A stretch of 64,000 bases of DNA from Arthrobacter woluwensis (GCF_900105345.1 NZ_FNSN01000004.1:1-64000); one strand, 5' to 3'. Shown: positions 45,249 to 54,696, numbered from the stretch's first letter. Made by a program: numbers and translations. Notes: generated from the letters alone by a model not told the origin.

Positions 45249-45389
45249 GGACGGTGCCGGCGTGGCCCTGGGAGCAGGATCAGCTCCGCTTGCCAACCCC
45301 ACAGCGGGGTACTCGCCTTTCGCTGTGCAAGGGGCTGCGGGGCCCCTTGACGCAGGCTTCCGCTGATCCCGCTCCCCGGGCCGGGCCCC

Positions 45390-45725
45390 TCAGCCGAGGA
45401 CGACGACGGCGAGGTGCGGGCTGCCCGCCTCCGCCTCACCGAGGATGCTCTCGACGGCGGCCGCGGTGCCGGCGTCGAGCGTCGCGGAGCGCTGCCAGAG
45501 GAGAGCGGACGGCGAGCTGAGCGCGTCGGCCCAGTCCCCCAGGCAGTCGTTGAGCGCGTCCAGATTGCCCCCGAACCAGTCGGGGAACCCGAGAGCCGTG
45601 GCGAAGGCTGCCAGGGTGCCCGTCTTGTCCGCCGCGGCGGGGACGGTGAAGGGCTCACGCCCGACGGCGAGGCTCGCGTGCGCCAGTTCGCTCAGCGTGT
45701 GCGTGGCGGCGGGATAGGTCCTCAC
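45390..45725 (-). CDS. Barstar-like ribonuclease inhibitor
   Basis: Presumed immunity protein for the adjacent RNase. 111 residues from GTG 45725, which overlaps the RNase stop (GTGA). The barstar helix is clear: FPDWFGGNLDALNDCLGDW, with the Asp and Trp-region residues that plug the barnase active site in the known complex. The C-terminal LAVVVLG strand is also typical. The order is toxin then inhibitor. No signal peptide, so it would act in the cytoplasm before the RNase leaves the cell. Confidence 0.85.
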   Translation of the reverse strand: MRTYPAATHTLSELAHASLAVGREPFTVPAAADKTGTLAAFATALGFPDWFGGNLDALNDCLGDWADALSSPSALLWQRSATLDAGTAAAVESILGEAEAGSPHLAVVVLG

Positions 45726-46177
45726 TGGCCCTCCAGGATGAAGCGGAAGCTCTTGTAGTGATCCGGGGTGTAATACTTCTCGTGCTCCGACCCCACGATG
45801 ATGCGCCGGGCTCCACGGGTCTGGGAACCCGGGGTCGGCACGGTGAACTCCTGGTAGTAGCCGCTACGCTTCTTGGGGAGCACGCCCTCGAAATTCCCGA
45901 AGTTGATCCCGTCCCGGCTGTACGGGTACGGGCCGCCCTTCGCGATGAGCTCCAGGGTGCGACGGGCCTCCGCCGGCAGTGCGGACTCCTTGACGGTGTC
46001 CAGGCTGCTCGGGTTCTTCACCCCCGGGCGCTGAGTGGCCGAGCTGCCGGGCGTGGCAGTCCCGCCGTCTCCGGCGAGCGGCTTGCTGCCCGATCCGCTG
46101 CCGCCGAGCCAGATCAGACCCGCCACGACGGCGGCGAGGACGAGGCCGGCCAGGCTCAGGAGCGTTTTGCGGTTCAC
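45722..46177 (-). CDS. Barnase/N1-type ribonuclease with N-terminal membrane helix
   Basis: A small guanyl-specific-type RNase. 151 residues from ATG 46177, with a signal or anchor helix at about 5-27 (LLSLAGLVLAAVVAGLIWLG) without a lipobox. A Gly/Ser/Thr linker leads to the catalytic domain: GGPYPYSRDGINFGNFEG, YYQEFTVPTPG (catalytic Glu), RGARRIIVG (Arg) and YTPDHYKSFRFI (His). These match the Glu-Arg-His triad of the microbial RNase family. It lies 23 bases after glgX on the same strand, so it may be carried on the housekeeping transcript. Confidence 0.88.
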   Translation of the reverse strand: MNRKTLLSLAGLVLAAVVAGLIWLGGSGSGSKPLAGDGGTATPGSSATQRPGVKNPSSLDTVKESALPAEARRTLELIAKGGPYPYSRDGINFGNFEGVLPKKRSGYYQEFTVPTPGSQTRGARRIIVGSEHEKYYTPDHYKSFRFILEGQ

Positions 46178-46183
46178 GGGACC

Positions 46184-46216
46184 TCAGAGTCGGTAGATGG
46201 TCAGAGTCGGTAGATG
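46184..46216. repeat. Tandem 17-bp duplication at the end of glgX
   Basis: TCAGAGTCGGTAGATG appears at 46184-46199 and again at 46201-46216, separated by one G. The second copy encodes the last glgX codons and stop; the first is an untranslated echo directly before the RNase gene. Confidence 0.9.
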
Positions 46217-48333
46217 TTCATGGAGAAGGCGTCCACCAGGTCCTTCTCCCCTTCCGCACGCCGCGTGCCACGGCGTTCGTCGTGGACCAGCGACGTCGAC
46301 AGACGGAGTTCGAACTTGGCGGTGTCCTGCTCCGCGGTGACGCCGAGCTCGGACAGGCGCGGGAGCACGATCTCCACATCGCTCGGACCGCCGTTGATCA
46401 CCACGAGACCGTCGACCTTGCCCTTCCGGGACCCGAGCAGCAGCTGCACGAGGCGCTGGCCCGGGTTGTTCCAGTCCTCGCCGGACATGAACTCGCCGTC
46501 CTGGTTGAACCAGTGCAGATACGAGTGCTCGTCCCGCTGGGGGTAGTCGAACGGCTGCGCCGCCATGAACTCACGGCGGATCCGGATGGCCCGCTGGGTG
46601 GCCCGCAGCATCTGCCGGCTCTCCCGTGTGGGCGTCCAGTCGATCCAGGTGATGGCGTTGTCCTGGTTGTACGCGTTGTTGTTGCCCTGCTGGGTGCGGC
46701 CCAGCTCGTCACCGGCCACGATCATGGGGACGCCCAGGGAGACCATGAGCGTGGTCATGAGGTTCCGGCTGGTCAGCGCGCGCTGTGCCAGGAGCGACTC
46801 GACCTCCGTGCGCCCTTCGTAGCCGTGGTTGTAGCTGAAATTGCTGTCGTTGCCGTCACGGTTGTTCTCACCGTTGGCCTCATTGTGCTTCCGGTCGTAG
46901 GAGACCAGGTCCCGCATCGTGAAACCGTCGTGCGCCGTGATGAAGTTCAGGGACGCGAGCCGGTTGCGGCCGGACGGCGCGAAGAGCGACGCCGAGCCGG
47001 ACACCACATCGGCCAGGGCGGAGACGCTCCGGCCCTGGTGGCCGGCGTCGATCGCGGCGCGTTCCGACAGCCAGAAGGAGCGCACGGTGTCCCGGAAGCG
47101 GTCGTTCCAGTCCACCCAGCCGAAGGGGAAGCGGCCCGTCTGCCAGGAGTCGCCCTGACCCACGTCCCACGGCTCGGAGATGAGCTTGACCTCGTGGAAC
47201 ACCGGGTCAGCGGCCAGTGCCACGAGGAAGGGGTGCTTGGGATCAAACTGGTTGTTCTCGTCCCGGCACAGCGTGGTGGCCAGGTCGAAACGGAACCCGT
47301 CCACGTGGTAGTCCTGCACCCAATGGCGCAGGGAGTCCAGCACGAGCTGCACCACACGCGGCTCACCGAAGTTGAGGGAGTTCCCGCAGCCCGTGGTGTC
47401 GTAGTAGTTCCCGTTGCCGTCGTGACGGTAGTAGGTCCCGTCCCCCAGGCCACGGAAACTCTGCGCCGGCAGGTCCTTGCCGCCCTCGGCCGTGTGGTTG
47501 TACACGACGTCGAGGATGACCTCGATGCCCGCCTCATGCAGGAGCTTGACCATGCCCTTGAACTCGTCCTGGACCGCGCCCGGGCCCGCGGCACGGGCTG
47601 CTTCCGTGGCGTAGTCCGGGTGCGGCGCGAAGAAGGACGCCGTGTTGTAACCCCAGTAGTTCGTCAGACCGACGTTCTCCAGGTGGGCCTCGTCCAGGTG
47701 GAAGTGCACCGGGAGCAGCTCGACGGCGGTCACGCCGAGCTCCTTGAGGTAGTCCAGCATGACGGGGTTCGCCAAGCCGGCGTATGTGCCGCGGAGATCC
47801 TCGGGGATGTCCGGGCGCAGCTTCGTGAGGCCGCGGACATGCGCCTCGTAGACCACGGTGTCCCGCCACGGGGTGTTGGGGCGCCGGTCGGCGCCCCAGT
47901 CGAAGTCCTGGTGCATCCGCATCGACACGAGCGAGCCGTCGACCCTGTCCACGCCCCGGCCGTAGGGGTCCAGCAGCAGGCCGGAAGGCACGCTGGAGTG
48001 CGGCGCGCCGTCGTCGTCGCGCCGCATGAGGTGGCTGCCCGTCAGGCGAGCGGCCGTCTCCGGCCCCAGGAACCCGTACTTCGTGCCGAGCGGGAAGCGC
48101 GGCACGAGGCCGTGATGGACCCCGCCGCTCTTCTCGGTCAGGCGCGTCCGGTGCCATTGGCCGTCCTGGCCGAGGTGGTGGACGTCGACGGCGGTCAGGC
48201 CGGGCGCGAACACCGCCACGTTGACGGTGTCAGGAGCGAACTGGTCGGCCTGGCGGGCCGGCGTCACCCCCAGCGGAAACGGCCGCGAGGCCGTCACCAC
48301 GAACTCCAGGGGCATGGTGATGGGATTGCTCAT
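46201..48333 (-). CDS. glgX: Glycogen debranching enzyme
   Basis: Cleaves alpha-1,6 branches left after phosphorylase. 710 residues from ATG 48333, eight bases after rlmB. CBM48 start: TVNVAVFAPGLTAVDVHHL. GH13_11 core: VVYEAHVRGLTKLRPDIP, VDGFRFDLATTLCRDENN (nucleophile Asp), ISEPWDVGQGDSWQTGRFP (Glu) and FITAHDGFTMRDLVSYD. NEANGENNRDGNDSNFSYN is the isoamylase-type loop. It sits away from the GlgE operon, at the end of an ispF/cysS/rlmB run, which is an uncommon home for a glycogen gene. Confidence 0.94.
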   Translation of the reverse strand: MSNPITMPLEFVVTASRPFPLGVTPARQADQFAPDTVNVAVFAPGLTAVDVHHLGQDGQWHRTRLTEKSGGVHHGLVPRFPLGTKYGFLGPETAARLTGSHLMRRDDDGAPHSSVPSGLLLDPYGRGVDRVDGSLVSMRMHQDFDWGADRRPNTPWRDTVVYEAHVRGLTKLRPDIPEDLRGTYAGLANPVMLDYLKELGVTAVELLPVHFHLDEAHLENVGLTNYWGYNTASFFAPHPDYATEAARAAGPGAVQDEFKGMVKLLHEAGIEVILDVVYNHTAEGGKDLPAQSFRGLGDGTYYRHDGNGNYYDTTGCGNSLNFGEPRVVQLVLDSLRHWVQDYHVDGFRFDLATTLCRDENNQFDPKHPFLVALAADPVFHEVKLISEPWDVGQGDSWQTGRFPFGWVDWNDRFRDTVRSFWLSERAAIDAGHQGRSVSALADVVSGSASLFAPSGRNRLASLNFITAHDGFTMRDLVSYDRKHNEANGENNRDGNDSNFSYNHGYEGRTEVESLLAQRALTSRNLMTTLMVSLGVPMIVAGDELGRTQQGNNNAYNQDNAITWIDWTPTRESRQMLRATQRAIRIRREFMAAQPFDYPQRDEHSYLHWFNQDGEFMSGEDWNNPGQRLVQLLLGSRKGKVDGLVVINGGPSDVEIVLPRLSELGVTAEQDTAKFELRLSTSLVHDERRGTRRAEGEKDLVDAFSMNIYRL

Positions 48334-48340
48334 GGGACTG

Positions 48341-49336
48341 TCAGGTGTGAGAACGACGCCGGGAGACTTCGTACAGCGAGATGGCGACGGCCATGCCGGC
48401 GTTGAGGGATTCCATGGCGGAGTCGATCGGCACGGAGACGATCTGGTCGCAGTGCTCGCGGACCAGGCGGCTCAGGCCCTTGCCCTCGGAACCGACCACA
48501 AGGCAGATCGGCTCGGTGGCCAGCTCGAGGTCCGGCAGGGAGACCTCGCCGTCGCCGTCCAGGCCGAGCACGAAGATGCCCATCTCCTGGAACGCCTTCA
48601 GGGTGTTGTTCAGGTTGCCGGCCCGTGCGACGGGGACACGGGTGGCCGCGCCCGCACTGGTCTTCCAGGCAGCGGCCGTCATGCCCGCGGCACGGCGCTC
48701 CGGCACCACGACGCCGTGACCGCTGAAGGCGGAGACGGAGCGGATGATGGCGCCGAGGTTGCGGGGATCGGTGATGCCGTCCAGCGCGACGAAGAGCGGC
48801 GCGTTGGCGATGTGGCCCTTGCGCCAGGCTTCGATGGTCTCTTCGGCGAGATCGTAGGGATCCGCGTAGTCGTACGGAGGAACCTGCAGAGCGAGACCCT
48901 GGTGGACGGCGTCCTCGGTGAGGCGGTCCAGTTCCGGCTTGCCGGCTTCGAGGATCGGCACACCGCGTTCGGCGGCGAGCTTCAGGACCTCCTTGACGCG
49001 GTCATCGACATCGATCCGGATGGCCACGTACAGCGTCTTGGCGGGGATGCCGGCGCGCAGCGCCTCGACCACGGAATTGCGGCCCGTCACGAACTCTTCG
49101 GTGGCACGGCCCTTGGGACCGCTGGCACGACGCGGGGCACGGTTGTCTCCCCCGGCGCGCTTGGCGGCCGCGCGCTCGGCGAGGATCTTGTTCTTGTGCG
49201 CCTTGTGATAGGTGCGGTCCTCCGCCTTGGGCGTGGGGCCCTTGCCTTCGAGCGACTTGCGGCCATGGCCCCCAGTACCCACGGAGGCGCCCTTCTTGTG
49301 CTTACGGACAGCGCCGGAACGGCCGATCTTGGCCAT
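48341..49336 (-). CDS. rlmB: 23S rRNA (guanosine-2'-O-)-methyltransferase, TrmH/SpoU family
   Basis: Methylates the 2'-OH of a guanosine in 23S rRNA (G2251 in E. coli numbering). 331 residues from ATG 49336. A lysine/arginine-rich extension (1-75, RKHKKGASVGTGGHGRKSLE) is typical of actinobacterial members. The substrate-binding domain begins FVTGRNSVVEALRAG, and the SPOUT core has LDGITDPRNLGAIIRSV (motif 1), LVVGSEGKGLSRLV (motif 2) and SAMESLNAGMAVAISLYEV (motif 3, forming the knot). It follows cysS, the usual actinobacterial pairing. Confidence 0.94.
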   Translation of the reverse strand: MAKIGRSGAVRKHKKGASVGTGGHGRKSLEGKGPTPKAEDRTYHKAHKNKILAERAAAKRAGGDNRAPRRASGPKGRATEEFVTGRNSVVEALRAGIPAKTLYVAIRIDVDDRVKEVLKLAAERGVPILEAGKPELDRLTEDAVHQGLALQVPPYDYADPYDLAEETIEAWRKGHIANAPLFVALDGITDPRNLGAIIRSVSAFSGHGVVVPERRAAGMTAAAWKTSAGAATRVPVARAGNLNNTLKAFQEMGIFVLGLDGDGEVSLPDLELATEPICLVVGSEGKGLSRLVREHCDQIVSVPIDSAMESLNAGMAVAISLYEVSRRRSHT

Positions 49337-49391
49337 GATTCACCTCTGCAGTAGTGTTGCGGACCTGCACCATTTTACGGTTCAACTCGTG

Positions 49392-50852
49392 TCAGTCCTG
49401 ACGCAGGCTCCAGGAAGCCCCCTGAGGACCGTCTTCCACGACCACGCCGGCCCCCGTCAGAACGTCCCGGATGGCGTCCGATGCGGCCCAGTCCTTCGCC
49501 GCACGAGCCGCGGCCCGGGCCTCGAGCTGCGCTGTCACCAGCGCGTCGAGCGCCTCCAGCGCCGGCCCCTCGGCGGCGCCGGTGGAGGCGACGTCGTCCA
49601 GCCCCAGCACCCGCGTCATGGCGAGCACCGAGTCCAGCGCGCTCCGGACCGTCTCGGCATCCCCCGCGGCGAGGGCGGCGTTGCCGGCCCGGACGGTCTC
49701 ATGCAGCACGGCGAGGGCCTGCGGCACATTGAGGTCGTCGTCCATGGCCTTCGCGAAGTCCTCCGGCACCCCGCCGTGGCTGACGTGACCGAAGGTGCCG
49801 TTCCCCTGCGACTGGGAGCGGAGCGCGCGGCTGATGAAGCCGTCGATGCGCTCGACGGCGGACGCGGCCTCCGCGAGCGAGCCGGGGTTGTAGTCGAGCA
49901 CCGAACGGTACTGCGCCTGGCCCAGGTAGTAGCGCACCACGCGGGGGCCCGCCTGGGCGAGCATCTCCTCCGGGCTGACCGTGTTGCCGATCGACTTGGA
50001 CATCTTCTCGCCCTGGTACGTGACCATGCCGTTGTGCATCCAGAAGTTCGCGAAGCCGTCGCCCGCCGCGGTGGACTGGGCCAGTTCGTTCTCGTGGTGC
50101 GGGAAACGCAGGTCCAGGCCGCCGCCGTGGATGTCGAAGCGGGGACCGAGGTACTTGGTGACCATCGCCGAGCACTCCAGGTGCCATCCCGGGCGTCCGC
50201 GGCCCCAGGGGGAATCCCAGGCGGCGGTCTCGGGGTCGCCCGCCTTGTGGCCCTTCCACAGCGCGAAGTCGCGGGGGTCGCGCTTGCCGCGCGGATCGGC
50301 GTCGGTGGCGGCCTGCATGTCGTCGATCCGCTGGTGCGTCAGCGAGCCGTATTCGGGCCAGGAACGGACGTCGAAGTAGACGTCGCCGGAACCGTCCGGG
50401 GCGGCGTAGGCGTGGCCGCGGTCGATCAGCCGGGCGATCAGCGCGTGCATCTCCGGGATGTGGCCCGTGGCGCGCGGCTCGTAGCTCGGCGCGGACACGC
50501 CCAGCGTCTCGTACGCCGTGCGGAACGCCTGCTCGTAGCGGTAGGCCAGAGCCCACCACGGCTCCTTGGCCGGGCGGTCACCGTCCGGAACGAAACCGTC
50601 CTCGAAGGATTCGGCGGACTTGGCGAGGATCTTGTCGTCGATGTCCGTGACATTGCGGACCACGGTCACCTCGAAGCCCCGGTAGCGGAGCCAGCGGGTG
50701 AGCTGGTCGAACGCGATCGCCGAACGGACGTGGCCCACGTGGGGCAGGCCCTGGACGGTGGCGCCGCAGTAGTACAGGCTCGCCTTGCCGGGCTCGAGCG
50801 GCTGGAATTCGCGGACCTGGGCTGAGGCCGTGTCATAGAAACGCAGTGTCAC
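49392..50852 (-). CDS. cysS: Cysteinyl-tRNA synthetase
   Basis: Charges tRNA-Cys. 486 residues from GTG 50852. Zinc ligand Cys29 lies in [11 protein letters not shown], followed by the HIGH motif variant PHVGH (37-41), further ligands in WHLECSAM and HHENE, and [10 protein letters not shown] (KMSKS). The C-terminal anticodon-binding helical domain contains [14 protein letters not shown]. It is separated from ispF by a strong hairpin, so it is probably expressed both by readthrough and from its own promoter. Confidence 0.96.
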   Translation of the reverse strand: MTLRFYDTASAQVREFQPLEPGKASLYYCGATVQGLPHVGHVRSAIAFDQLTRWLRYRGFEVTVVRNVTDIDDKILAKSAESFEDGFVPDGDRPAKEPWWALAYRYEQAFRTAYETLGVSAPSYEPRATGHIPEMHALIARLIDRGHAYAAPDGSGDVYFDVRSWPEYGSLTHQRIDDMQAATDADPRGKRDPRDFALWKGHKAGDPETAAWDSPWGRGRPGWHLECSAMVTKYLGPRFDIHGGGLDLRFPHHENELAQSTAAGDGFANFWMHNGMVTYQGEKMSKSIGNTVSPEEMLAQAGPRVVRYYLGQAQYRSVLDYNPGSLAEAASAVERIDGFISRALRSQSQGNGTFGHVSHGGVPEDFAKAMDDDLNVPQALAVLHETVRAGNAALAAGDAETVRSALDSVLAMTRVLGLDDVASTGAAEGPALEALDALVTAQLEARAAARAAKDWAASDAIRDVLTGAGVVVEDGPQGASWSLRQD

Positions 50853-50867
50853 CTGCCAAAGCCTATG

Positions 50868-50913
50868 CCCTGGGGTCCGTCCCCGCCATTTCCGGCGGGA
50901 CGGACCCCAGGGG
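50868..50913 (-). terminator. Hairpin between ispF and cysS
   Basis: An approximately 19-bp stem with one bulge (CCCTGGGGTCCGTCCC and its complement) and a six-base loop. It may end or attenuate the ispDF transcript. Confidence 0.8.
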
Positions 50914-50918
50914 CGGTC

Positions 50919-51416
50919 TCAAGCCCCGTCCGCCGGGAGTGGATAGACGAGGGCCGTGGCCACCGCGGTGAGTCCCTCGCCGCGGCCCAGGAAGCCGAGT
51001 CCGTCCGTGGTGGTGGCGGAGACGCTGACGGGAGCCCCGGCGGCCTCCGTCAGCACTGCCTCCGCTTCGAGCCTCCGGGGCGAGAACTTGGGACGGTTTC
51101 CCAGGAGCTGCACGGCGACGTTGCCGATCCCGAATCCCGCCTCACGCACGATCCGGGCGGCCTCGGTGAGCAGCCGCACGCCCGAGGCGCCGGCGAACTC
51201 GGGGCGGCCGGTGCCGAAGTGGGTGCCGAGGTCGCCCAGTCCGGCTGCGGAGAAGAGCGCGTCGGCGGCGGCATGGGCGACGACGTCCGCGTCGGAGTGC
51301 CCGTCGAGCCCTCGTTCGCCCGGCCAGTGGAGCCCTGCGAGCCAGAGGGGGCGCGGCGCGCCCTCTGGGGCGTAGGCGTGGGCGTCGACGCCGACCCCGG
51401 TGCGCGGGATGATCAT
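50919..51416 (-). CDS. ispF: 2-C-methyl-D-erythritol 2,4-cyclodiphosphate synthase
   Basis: Fifth step of the MEP isoprenoid pathway: forms the cyclic diphosphate and releases CMP. 165 residues from ATG 51416, overlapping the ispD stop. Zinc ligands Asp and His are in [10 protein letters not shown], and [20 protein letters not shown] with [13 protein letters not shown] is the family signature. Further, [11 protein letters not shown] replaces the more common YxxxNxDxT strand. The C-terminal [19 protein letters not shown] is typical. It sits with ispD as a coupled pair. Confidence 0.96.
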   Translation of the reverse strand: MIIPRTGVGVDAHAYAPEGAPRPLWLAGLHWPGERGLDGHSDADVVAHAAADALFSAAGLGDLGTHFGTGRPEFAGASGVRLLTEAARIVREAGFGIGNVAVQLLGNRPKFSPRRLEAEAVLTEAAGAPVSVSATTTDGLGFLGRGEGLTAVATALVYPLPADGA

Positions 51417-52198
51417 GCCTCCCCCACCCAGCGTCCGGCGAGCGGCCCTTCGAGCAGGCCTTCGGCGAGGATCAGGTCCACGGCTGTGGTGATCTTGAGC
51501 GAATAGCTGGAACCGGCCACCACGTGGACCGGGATGCCGCGGGACTCGAGGAGCATGGCGTCGTCCGTGATGGCGGCGGCCTGCCGGTCATCGAGGTACC
51601 GTGCGTCCTCGTGGGCGGCCCGCAGCGCGGCCAGGCTGAAGCCCTGGGGCGTCTGGACGGCCCGCAGCGTCTCCCGCGCGATGTTGCCCGTGACGAGTTC
51701 GGGGGCGATCTCCGCGTCGGCGCCATGGCCCGCATGCACCTGTTTGATGGTGTCCACCACGGGGATGGCGGGGATGACGGCCCGGGCGCCCGCCCGCAGG
51801 GCGTCGGCCACCCGCTGGAACACCTGGACCGGGACGAGCGGCCGGGCCGCGTCGTGCACGAGGACGTGTTCGACGTCGTCCAGCACGGTGAGCGCGCGCG
51901 CCACCGAGTCCGAGCGGGTCGCGCCGCCCTCGACGACGCTGAGGCTCCACGGCGCACCAGGGTGCTCCGCGCGGAAGGTCTCCACGACCTCCCTCAACGC
52001 CGCGCCGTCGCCGGCGTCCGTTGAAGGAAGCGCGACGACGATCGCGTCCGCGACACCCGCGGCGACCACTCCCGACAGGGCGTGCCGCAGAATCGGTTCG
52101 TCGCCCAGGAGGACCTGGGCCTTGGGGATGCCGAACCCCAGGCGCTGCCCGGAGCCGGCCGCCAGGACCACCACCCCGAGCCGTGATTCAGAAGTCAT
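51413..52198 (-). CDS. ispD: 2-C-methyl-D-erythritol 4-phosphate cytidylyltransferase
   Basis: Third MEP-pathway step: transfers CMP to methylerythritol phosphate. 261 residues from ATG 52198. The nucleotide loop [20 protein letters not shown] contains the Arg and Lys needed for CTP, with [34 protein letters not shown] and [18 protein letters not shown] following. It has a short C-terminal extension ([14 protein letters not shown]). In many actinobacteria carD lies directly upstream; here an oppositely oriented VOC gene separates them. Confidence 0.96.
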   Translation of the reverse strand: MTSESRLGVVVLAAGSGQRLGFGIPKAQVLLGDEPILRHALSGVVAAGVADAIVVALPSTDAGDGAALREVVETFRAEHPGAPWSLSVVEGGATRSDSVARALTVLDDVEHVLVHDAARPLVPVQVFQRVADALRAGARAVIPAIPVVDTIKQVHAGHGADAEIAPELVTGNIARETLRAVQTPQGFSLAALRAAHEDARYLDDRQAAAITDDAMLLESRGIPVHVVAGSSYSLKITTAVDLILAEGLLEGPLAGRWVGEA

Positions 52199-52280
52199 AG
52201 AGCCAGCGTAGTCGCGGCGGCGGCGCCCGGCGGCAGCAGACGCTTGACCTCAACCATGGTTGAGGAGGTTGGCTGGCGTC

Positions 52281-52964
52281 ATGCGGATCATCTCAGTAGC
52301 CTTCAACACCTCCGACCTCCGGCGCGCGGAGACCTTCTACGGGGAGCTCCTCGGGCTCCCGGTCCGACGCGAGGACGACCGGCTTCTCGTCCGGATCGGC
52401 AGGTCAGAGCTGGTGCTCCACGAGGGGCCCACGGGGCCGGGCCGACAGCACCTCGCGTGGACGATCCCCCGCGGACAGCTCGCCAGTGCCAAGCACTGGC
52501 TCAGTTCGCGGGTCACGCTGCTCCGGAACGCCGAGGGCCAGGACGAATTCGACATGCCGGCATCGTGGAACGCCCGGTCACTGTACTTTGCGGACCCGGA
52601 GGGGAACGTCCTGGAGCTCATCATCCGGCGCGACATCCCCGACGACCGGGACCACCCCTTCACGGCGGCCGACATCCAGAACATCAGCGAGGCCGGGGTG
52701 CCGGTCGTGGACGTGGAGGCCACCGCTGACGGGATCCGCGCGGTCTTCGGGATCCCCGACTACGGCCGCGGGTCGGCGTCGTTCCAGCCTCTCGGCACCG
52801 TGCACGGGATGCTCATCCTCGTCACTCCCGGCCGGTCCTGGTTCCCCACGGACGAGCCCAGCGGCACGTCACGGCTCGAGGTGACGATCGAGGCGGACCG
52901 GGACGGACGGTTCACCCCCGCACCGGGGATCATCCTCACGTCGCGGCGCGGAGCGGCCCTCTGA
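52281..52964 (+). CDS. Glyoxalase/VOC-superfamily protein
   Basis: 227 residues from ATG 52281; AGGAGG is at 52263-52268 and a nearer TTG at 52269 is an alternative. The N-terminal VOC half (MRIISVAFNTSDLRRAETFY, YFADPEGNVLELIIRRD) is complete, with Glu in NVLELI as a potential metal ligand. The C-terminal half (VDVEATADGIRAVFGIPDYG, FQPLGTVHGMLILVTPG) looks like a second, degenerate VOC module. No substrate can be assigned. It is divergent from ispD and convergent with carD. Confidence 0.8.
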   Translation: MRIISVAFNTSDLRRAETFYGELLGLPVRREDDRLLVRIGRSELVLHEGPTGPGRQHLAWTIPRGQLASAKHWLSSRVTLLRNAEGQDEFDMPASWNARSLYFADPEGNVLELIIRRDIPDDRDHPFTAADIQNISEAGVPVVDVEATADGIRAVFGIPDYGRGSASFQPLGTVHGMLILVTPGRSWFPTDEPSGTSRLEVTIEADRDGRFTPAPGIILTSRRGAAL

Positions 52965-53000
52965 ACGTCGGGCCGGCCTGAAAAGAGGGGCCCGAACAGC

Positions 53001-53040
53001 GAAAGGCCCGTCCGGTGCTGGTGCACCGGACGGGCCTTTC
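53001..53040. terminator. Bidirectional terminator between the VOC gene and carD
   Basis: 18-bp perfect stem (GAAAGGCCCGTCCGGTGC with its complement) and a four-base loop; A-rich on one side and T-rich on the other, suited to both convergent genes. Confidence 0.9.
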
Positions 53041-53076
53041 AGACGACGGGTCTTTCGGAAAACCCGGCGGGGAGTG

Positions 53077-53574
53077 CTAGGACGCCTTCACGTCCGAGGC
53101 GAGAACCTCATCCAGGACGTTCGCCGCGTGCTCCTCGTCCGTCTTCTCCGCCAGGGCGAGCTCGGAGATCAGGATCTGACGCGCCTTCGACAGCATCCGC
53201 TTCTCTCCCGCGGACAGGCCGCGGTCCTGGTCACGGCGCCAGAGATCGCGAACGACCTCGGCGACCTTGATCACGTCACCGGAAGCCAGCTTCTCCAGAT
53301 TCGCCTTGTAACGGCGGGACCAGTTGGTGGGTTCTTCGGTGAACTCGGCACGGAGGACGTCGAAAACGTGCTCCAGGCCTTCCTTGCCCACGACATCCCG
53401 AACGCCCACCAGATCGACGTTCTCGGCGGGCACCTCAATGGTGAGGTCGCCCTGGGCTACGCGGAGCTTGAGGTACATCTTCTCAACGCCCTTGATGGTG
53501 CGCATCTTGATCTCTTCGATCTTCGCAGCACCGTGGTGAGGGTAAACAACCGTCTCGCCGACTTCAAAAACCAT
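53077..53574 (-). CDS. carD: CarD-family RNA polymerase-binding regulator
   Basis: Stabilises open complexes at housekeeping and rRNA promoters by binding the RNA polymerase beta subunit. 165 residues from ATG 53574 ([20 protein letters not shown]); a 17-residue upstream extension lacks family similarity. N-terminal RID Tudor-like domain to about residue 55, then the helical DNA-binding domain with [19 protein letters not shown] and [20 protein letters not shown], including the Trp that inserts at the upstream edge of the transcription bubble. GGGGAT precedes the start. TAAACT near 53604-53609 may be its -10. Confidence 0.95.
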   Translation of the reverse strand: MVFEVGETVVYPHHGAAKIEEIKMRTIKGVEKMYLKLRVAQGDLTIEVPAENVDLVGVRDVVGKEGLEHVFDVLRAEFTEEPTNWSRRYKANLEKLASGDVIKVAEVVRDLWRRDQDRGLSAGEKRMLSKARQILISELALAEKTDEEHAANVLDEVLASDVKAS

Positions 53575-53832
53575 GTGGATTATCCCCTTTCCCGACTTCC
53601 AGTTTACCACGTGTGAGCGCGGCAACTTCCCGGGCCGGATGCCGCTCTTCCTTGAAATATCAAGGATCCAGGCGCACTCACAGGTTCGTCACGTGACTTG
53701 ACGGACCGGCAAAAAGGTGCATCCGGGTCCCCGTGTCACAGCGCACCGGCCCCGCTGAACCAGGGCCCGTCCCATTTGCCGATAAACTGTCAGCAAAGAG
53801 CTCTCATTCACTCGTGCAAGGAGTTACGTAAA

Positions 53833-54408
53833 GTGCATTCCACTGCCCCCCAGACCGTCAAGCCCGGCAAGCGCGCCCTGGCCGCCGCAGCGTTGGGCCT
53901 CGGACTCCTCGCCGCCACCACCGCCTGCTCCGCCACCTCGGCCCAGCAGACGACCCACCAGTACGCGGCATCGGACGGCGTCAACGCCCAGTTCGGCGAC
54001 ATCAAGGTCCGCAACGTCATGCTCGTGAGCGATGGCGAGAAGAACCCGGGCCGCCTGCTCGGCAGCATCTTCAACGGCAGCAAGCAGGACGTCACGGTCA
54101 CGGTGAACGGCGCCGAGGGCTCCCAGACCCAGGTCCGCGTCAAGGCGAACGACGAAGTCTCCCTCAACGAGAAGAGCGACGCCGCGATCCTCAGCACCAC
54201 GGGTGGCGCTCCGGGCTCCCTGGTCAGCCTCCAGTTCTCCGGAGAGGGCAAGACCGACGACGTGAAGGTCCCCGTCCTGGACGGCACCATCAAGGAGTAC
54301 AAGCAGTACCTGCCCGCCCCCAAGGCCACCCCGGGCGCCTCCACCAAGGCCGAGCCCACCACCTCCGCCACTCCGGAGTCGACCTCCACCACCGAGGGCG
54401 GCCACTAG
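53833..54408 (+). CDS. Lipoprotein of unknown function
   Basis: 191 residues from GTG 53833 with AAGGAG at 53818-53823. A lipoprotein signal ends at LLAATTAC, with Cys as the anchor. The mature domain (FGDIKVRNVMLVSDGEKNPG, RLLGSIFNGSKQDVTVTVNG, SLVSLQFSGEGKTDDVKVPV) is beta-rich and resembles Ig-like copper-chaperone-type or DUF461-like folds, though no metal ligands are clear. A Pro/Thr/Ser tail ends TSTTEGGH. It is divergent from carD across about 258 bases; TAAACT at 53782-53787 is a possible -10. Confidence 0.75.
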   Translation: MHSTAPQTVKPGKRALAAAALGLGLLAATTACSATSAQQTTHQYAASDGVNAQFGDIKVRNVMLVSDGEKNPGRLLGSIFNGSKQDVTVTVNGAEGSQTQVRVKANDEVSLNEKSDAAILSTTGGAPGSLVSLQFSGEGKTDDVKVPVLDGTIKEYKQYLPAPKATPGASTKAEPTTSATPESTSTTEGGH

Positions 54409-54434
54409 CCTTCAGCCGGCCTCCTGCCCGGCGC

Positions 54435-54495
54435 GACGACGACGGCGCGGCCCCGCGCGGTGACATCCTCACCGCCGGGGACCGCGCCGTCGTCG
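54435..54495 (+). terminator. Terminator after the lipoprotein gene
   Basis: Long GC stem (GACGACGGCGCGG with GGGGACCGCGCCGTCGTC) with an internal secondary hairpin GCGGTGACATCCTCACCGC. No clear T-run. Confidence 0.65.
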
Positions 54496-54696
54496 TTCCC
54501 GCTCAGGGATGATTTTCCCGCCCGCGCGACCGGCTGAGCGAGCGCGTGAGCACCCTCGCCGGCACCCCGGAAACCCTGTGAGCAAACACACAGCCGCGCC
54601 AGCCGTCCAACAGGTGCCACGCGCACGCCGGTACGGAAGAATATGAAGTGCGGCGTGAGCCGCCCCTTCCCTGGAATTTTCTGTCAGAGGACGACT

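Noticed and set aside
46282-48405. A 707-codon plus-strand open frame
   Set aside because: Antisense to glgX with no recognisable domain.
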